Source of the DNA: Spirochaetaceae bacterium
GTDB taxonomy: Bacteria > Spirochaetota > Spirochaetia > Treponematales > Treponemataceae
NCBI GenBank assembly: GCA_017646305.1
Contig: JAGCMR010000051.1
Span: 1 to 7,863 of the forward strand
Length of the DNA stretch: 7,863 bases
Direction: 5' to 3'
The position numbers and the translations under genes were made by a program. The notes below the pieces were generated by a model, which was given only the letters and a program-made list of their open reading frames with translations, ran no database searches and was not told the origin of the DNA. Shown in pieces: positions 5,752 through 7,863 of the stretch. Numbering within the stretch: the stretch's first letter is position 1; the number at the start of each line of letters is the position of its first letter.

Positions 5752-6152
5752 GGTGAAACCTGATGAGCAGAAACTCGTGACTGGACAAAATCAGGGCGGA
5801 GAACCTCTGCCCCACCAGTATATACATGAATGGGCTCACTCCCTTCTTCCATGTAGGCAGTAACCAAAAGACGGATGGTACGGGGCAAGCCACCTTGCAC
5901 GGAAGCCTCTGCACTACAAAAAAGTGCAGCAGTTTTAACCAGATCTTTACAGTCACTGCGACGAAGGGCTGCCGCTGGATTTAATGCATCTAAGTCGCCA
6001 GTCATGGTAAAATGGAGGGATACAAAATCCTCCGCCTGCAATCCATTCTCGCAAAAAAGCCGAGAGCACATGTCATACACAGCATGTTGAATTTCATCTG
6101 CAGTATTTCCGCAACACACAGCGCCACGGATTCCGTACAATCGTTTAGCCAT
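5748..6152 (-). CDS. aroH: Chorismate mutase, AroH class
   Basis: The protein has 134 residues and matches the trimeric AroH class typified by Bacillus subtilis. It converts chorismate to prephenate on the way to phenylalanine and tyrosine. Aligned by eye with the B. subtilis enzyme, the key residues R7, R63, C75, E78, R90 and Y108 correspond to R9, R64, C79, E82, R94 and Y111 here. The YGIRGAV opening, QGGLPRTIR and HVYTGGAEVLRPD are clear family motifs. Two substrate-side positions differ: F57 corresponds to N58 and K60 to A61, and the loop after R64 is three residues longer. The stop overlaps the glgA start. A promoter-like site ends 9 nt before the ATG, and there is no good Shine-Dalgarno sequence, so a nearly leaderless message is possible. 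Confidence 0.93.
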   Translation of the reverse strand: MAKRLYGIRGAVCCGNTADEIQHAVYDMCSRLFCENGLQAEDFVSLHFTMTGDLDALNPAAALRRSDCKDLVKTAALFCSAEASVQGGLPRTIRLLVTAYMEEGSEPIHVYTGGAEVLRPDFVQSRVSAHQVSP

Positions 6153-6161
6153 AACTCGTAA

Positions 6162-6190
6162 ATGATAAATGGGGAGTGATTTTCTGTCAA
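6162..6190 (-). promoter_or_regulatory. Predicted sigma-70 promoter for aroH-glgA
   Basis: On the minus strand, a perfect TTGACA (6190-6185) and TATCAT (6167-6162, five of six) are separated by exactly 17 bases. The site lies in the 40-nt gap after the membrane-protein gene. With the -10 box ending 9 nt before the aroH ATG, transcription would start about 6153-6156, leaving a leader of only a few bases. Confidence 0.65.
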
Positions 6191-6192
6191 GC

Positions 6193-6555
6193 CTACATTC
6201 CAGCAGAAAGCACCGTTATAACACCAGAAAAAACAAAGCCAATGATAGACATAAAAACAGCAAAAAAGATATGAAACAAATGCCACAAGTAAGATAAATC
6301 TTTATAATATAATGAAAAAACAATTATCTGAATAAAGGAGAATACACACAAAACAAGAACAATAATGGAAGCAACCTGAAGAATATTCAAAATGAACAGG
6401 AGGCTAGAATCTAAAAACTGATTGATACTACCAGTAATATAAAAAAGCAGGGATACAACCACAAAAAGACTAAAGAAAACAAGGGCTCTATTGGTGAGTT
6501 GAAACAGGGGATGTCGATAATGTGGAGTCTTTATTTTTTTCTCTTTTTTTTCCAT
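6193..6555 (-). CDS. Small integral membrane protein of unknown function
   Basis: I do not recognise a family. The product is 120 residues, with a lysine-rich cytoplasmic-looking N-terminus (MEKKEKKIK) and three hydrophobic segments at about 24-42, 51-83 and 94-117; the middle one is long and may include a helix that lies along the membrane. There are few charged residues inside the segments and no catalytic motif. The ATG at 6555 was chosen because AAGG lies six bases upstream; an in-frame TTG at 6573 would add six residues but has no ribosome site. The gene is first in the group followed by aroH and glgA, 40 nt before aroH. Because aroH has its own promoter, a shared function is not implied. 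Confidence 0.8.
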   Translation of the reverse strand: MEKKEKKIKTPHYRHPLFQLTNRALVFFSLFVVVSLLFYITGSINQFLDSSLLFILNILQVASIIVLVLCVFSFIQIIVFSLYYKDLSYLWHLFHIFFAVFMSIIGFVFSGVITVLSAGM

Positions 6556-6563
6556 ACGAAACC

Positions 6564-6593
6564 TTGCAGTCAAAACCCCTTCCTAGGTATAAT
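6564..6593 (+). promoter_or_regulatory. Possible promoter of the SPFH-like gene
   Basis: A perfect TATAAT lies at 6588-6593. The best -35 at usable spacing is TTGCAG at 6564-6569, 18 bases upstream, which matches at only three or four positions. The leader would be about 88 nt long. The -10 box is convincing; the -35 is weak. Confidence 0.4.
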
Positions 6594-6595
6594 AT

Positions 6596-6625
6596 AGTAT
6601 AAGCACAATGACTATGCTTCGTCAA
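6596..6625 (-). promoter_or_regulatory. Predicted promoter of the small membrane-protein gene
   Basis: On the minus strand, TTGACG (6625-6620, five of six) and TATACT (6601-6596, five of six) are 18 bases apart. The predicted start near 6589 gives a leader of about 35 nt with AAGG in front of the ATG at 6555. Its -10 box almost touches that of the opposing plus-strand promoter. Confidence 0.55.
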
Positions 6626-6687
6626 TTTTGGCATGATTTTTTAGTGCTTTTCTTTTTCAAATTATCTTTGTAGGCGGTTCTAGCAGG

Positions 6688-7527
6688 ATGAAAAAAGCAC
6701 TGGCATCCTTAATTATACTAATTCTCTTTGGTGCAGCAGTCTTTTACTTTGGTTGGGTTCAATTTGATGTTCCCATAGGCAATTATGGACTTTTGCTATC
6801 AAAAACAAGTGGCATACATCCAGAATTAATTGAATCAGGAAAATTTTTATGGCGTTGGGAAAGACTTTTACCCACAAACACTCAGCTACGAATCTTTTCT
6901 CTTGATGCCGTTTCTCAAACAGATACCTTTAGCTCATCATTACCCTCCGCTCAGCTTTATGCCACTAAGCTAGAGGGAAATCCTGACTTTACCTACACCA
7001 TTACCGTGGAAAGTAAGGCAAAAATCCATCCCCAAGACTTAATTCCCTTGGTAGAGCAACATAATCTTCAAGACCAAGAGGCATTGGAGAAGCTGATTCG
7101 TGACGAGCTTCATCAATTCAATATTGCCATCACCTCTTATTTGCTAGAAGAAACCCAAAATGATACTACTGGGCTCAAGCTTCAGACTATTACGACAAAG
7201 GAACTTGTAGAAGCCCTTCAGATAAAAGAACAAGCACCTTGGCTGGAAATTGTTTCCACAGATATTCGTGACGTAAAGATGCCTGATGCAAGTCTCTATC
7301 TTTCAGCAAAAAACGCCTATCTTAATAGCATTATCGAAGGAACTGGAGCCCAAGAAATTACCGAAAGTAATAATTTCACCGCATTGGTAAATCTTGGTGA
7401 AATTCTTACCAAGTACCCCGCCCTTTCAGAATTCATGATTGCAGGGGATGTAACGGCAACCTTAGATTTTTTGGTGGGAGAGACAACAGCTGAAACAAAA
7501 ACCCCTTCCCTGCAGGAAATGCAGTAA
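6688..7527 (+). CDS. Membrane-anchored SPFH/band-7-like protein
   Basis: This 279-residue protein is anchored by one hydrophobic segment (about 4-24) after MKK, with the rest probably outside the cytoplasm or along the membrane. Its pattern resembles the SPFH (stomatin/prohibitin/HflK-C) domain. A first strand with VPIGNYGLLLSK (28-39) precedes a gap and an ESGKFLWRWERLLP turn (49-62). A FTYTITVESK strand (101-110) and a helical part (115-155) follow. The segment PWLEIVSTDIRDVKMPDA (184-201) is close in form to the end-of-domain strand of HflC-type proteins. It lacks the long coiled-coil tail of flotillins. Similarity is judged by eye, so the function (membrane scaffold or protease partner) is an inference. 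No protease gene lies next to it. Start choice: ATG before the hydrophobic segment; the only ribosome-like sites are AGGCGG, 10 nt upstream, and AGG directly adjoining. The stop lies inside a terminator hairpin. Confidence 0.8.
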   Translation: MKKALASLIILILFGAAVFYFGWVQFDVPIGNYGLLLSKTSGIHPELIESGKFLWRWERLLPTNTQLRIFSLDAVSQTDTFSSSLPSAQLYATKLEGNPDFTYTITVESKAKIHPQDLIPLVEQHNLQDQEALEKLIRDELHQFNIAITSYLLEETQNDTTGLKLQTITTKELVEALQIKEQAPWLEIVSTDIRDVKMPDASLYLSAKNAYLNSIIEGTGAQEITESNNFTALVNLGEILTKYPALSEFMIAGDVTATLDFLVGETTAETKTPSLQEMQ

Positions 7528-7535
7528 AGGGGTTT
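7499..7535. terminator. Shared convergent terminator between the SPFH-like gene and trpS
   Basis: Outer arms AAACCCCTT (7499-7507) and AAGGGGTTT (7527-7535) form nine pairs. A 2-by-2 internal loop leads to an inner stem CTGCA with TGCAG and a GGAAA loop. On the minus strand the stem is followed by TTTTTGTTT, a good tail for ending trpS, whose stop is 10 nt upstream. On the plus strand only TTT follows, so it is weaker there. The TAA stop of the SPFH-like gene (7525-7527) is inside the hairpin. Confidence 0.85.
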
Positions 7536-7544
7536 CCTTAAAGT

Positions 7545-7863
7545 TTAGATTTCCATGTTCATAACTGAACGAACTTCTCGTAAAGTAGCCTGAGCCATGG
7601 CTTGGGCTGCCTCTACACCATCAAGTAGCACCTTTCTGATGTATTCAGGTTCCTTTTCCAGTTCAGCACGACGACTGCGGATAGGACGAAGGGTTTCATT
7701 CAAGGATTCAGTCAAAAGCTTTTTCAAAGCTCCACCACCACCGTCACCAAGTCTCTCAGCAATCAGCTGGGGCTCATCTCCAGTACAAAGAGAAATCAGC
7801 ATCAACAGATTTGCCACCTCTGGGCGATTGTCTGGGTCATAGGTAATGTTTCTATCAGCATCG
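7545..7863 (-). CDS. trpS: Tryptophanyl-tRNA synthetase, C-terminal 105 residues (start beyond the right edge)
   Basis: TrpRS charges tRNA-Trp with tryptophan in the cytoplasm. The frame is open from the right edge to the TAA at 7545-7547. The visible part begins DADRNITYDPDNRPEVANLL, which matches the segment after the KMSKS loop in class Ic TrpRS. It continues with the helical C-terminal region containing GALKKLLTESLNETLRPIRSRRAEL and EYIRKVLLDGVEAAQAMAQATLREV, the usual end of the family. Bacterial TrpRS is about 330-350 residues, so about 230 residues, including the HIGH and KMSKS motifs, are outside the window. The stretch GDGGGGA, where many relatives have a G-x-GYG-type loop, is glycine-rich but not broken. 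The gene converges on the SPFH-like gene and shares its terminator. Confidence 0.9.
   Translation of the reverse strand, partial: DADRNITYDPDNRPEVANLLMLISLCTGDEPQLIAERLGDGGGGALKKLLTESLNETLRPIRSRRAELEKEPEYIRKVLLDGVEAAQAMAQATLREVRSVMNMEI

Noticed and set aside
5741..5956. Second minus-strand frame inside aroH, and a longer one at 6002-6286
   Set aside because: Both overlap aroH or the membrane-protein gene in another frame; AroH residues are conserved in the chosen frame.
6601..6619. Short inverted repeat AAGCA and TGCTT, as an operator candidate
   Set aside because: Only five pairs with a nine-base gap inside a promoter spacer; easily expected by chance.
6628..6647. Possible sigma-54 promoter (TTGGCATG followed by GTGC)
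   Set aside because: The GG and GC elements are 14 bases apart, not the required 10.
7597..7842. Plus-strand open frame of 81 codons
   Set aside because: Antisense to trpS, rich in serine and proline as expected for a shadow frame.
1..7863. CRISPR array, insertion sequence, phage or toxin-antitoxin module
   Set aside because: No spaced direct repeats, transposase motifs, terminal inverted repeats or toxin-like gene pairs were seen; all space is accounted for by housekeeping genes and short gaps.

Overview
The window reads as a compact, low-GC bacterial chromosome segment, most likely from a spirochaete of the Treponema type. This is an inference from three things: the gene set and order (a YkgJ-like cysteine-cluster gene, an MBL hydrolase, a 62-residue gene, mltG and dnaG in a row), the form of the MBL protein with its long insertion after the first strand, and the divergent GT5 glycogen synthase. 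I could not test the assignment by search. There is no mobile element, CRISPR array or phage gene. Nearly every base is in a gene, and the longest non-coding gap is about 130 bases.

Layout from left to right. Positions 1-3856 hold a five-gene operon on the minus strand, read from right to left: a YkgJ-type cysteine-cluster protein, an MBL-fold hydrolase, a 62-residue unknown protein, mltG (septal or lateral peptidoglycan lytic transglycosylase) and dnaG (primase, cut by the left edge). Most junctions are coupled: a 2-nt gap, an ATGA overlap and a TGATG overlap. The exception is the 40-nt gap before mltG, which holds a good promoter. Positions 3878-4126 hold a two-gene tRNA operon, also on the minus strand: promoter, tRNA-Thr(TGT), tRNA-Tyr(GTA) and a strong intrinsic terminator.

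Positions 4165-6555 hold three more minus-strand genes: a small three-helix membrane protein, an AroH-class chorismate mutase and a GT5 glycogen synthase. The aroH and glgA genes overlap by ATGA and have their own promoter just in front of aroH. Divergent promoters at about 6564-6625 serve this group and a plus-strand gene for a membrane-anchored SPFH/band-7-like protein. That gene runs into the 3' end of trpS, which comes from the right edge on the minus strand. The two converge on a shared hairpin terminator that contains the stop codon of the SPFH-like gene.

The genes are mostly housekeeping: replication priming, cell-wall processing, tRNAs and tRNA charging, aromatic amino-acid synthesis and glycogen synthesis. 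I see no clear new multi-gene system. The most notable points concern expression. Two strong promoter-like sites lie exactly 9 nt before the start codons of mltG and aroH, which predicts leaderless or nearly leaderless transcripts; at mltG this would remove a good Shine-Dalgarno site. Protein-level oddities are the missing KxGG lysine and the serine-rich insertion in GlgA, two replaced active-site positions in the chorismate mutase, and a T-T mismatch in the anticodon stem of tRNA-Thr.
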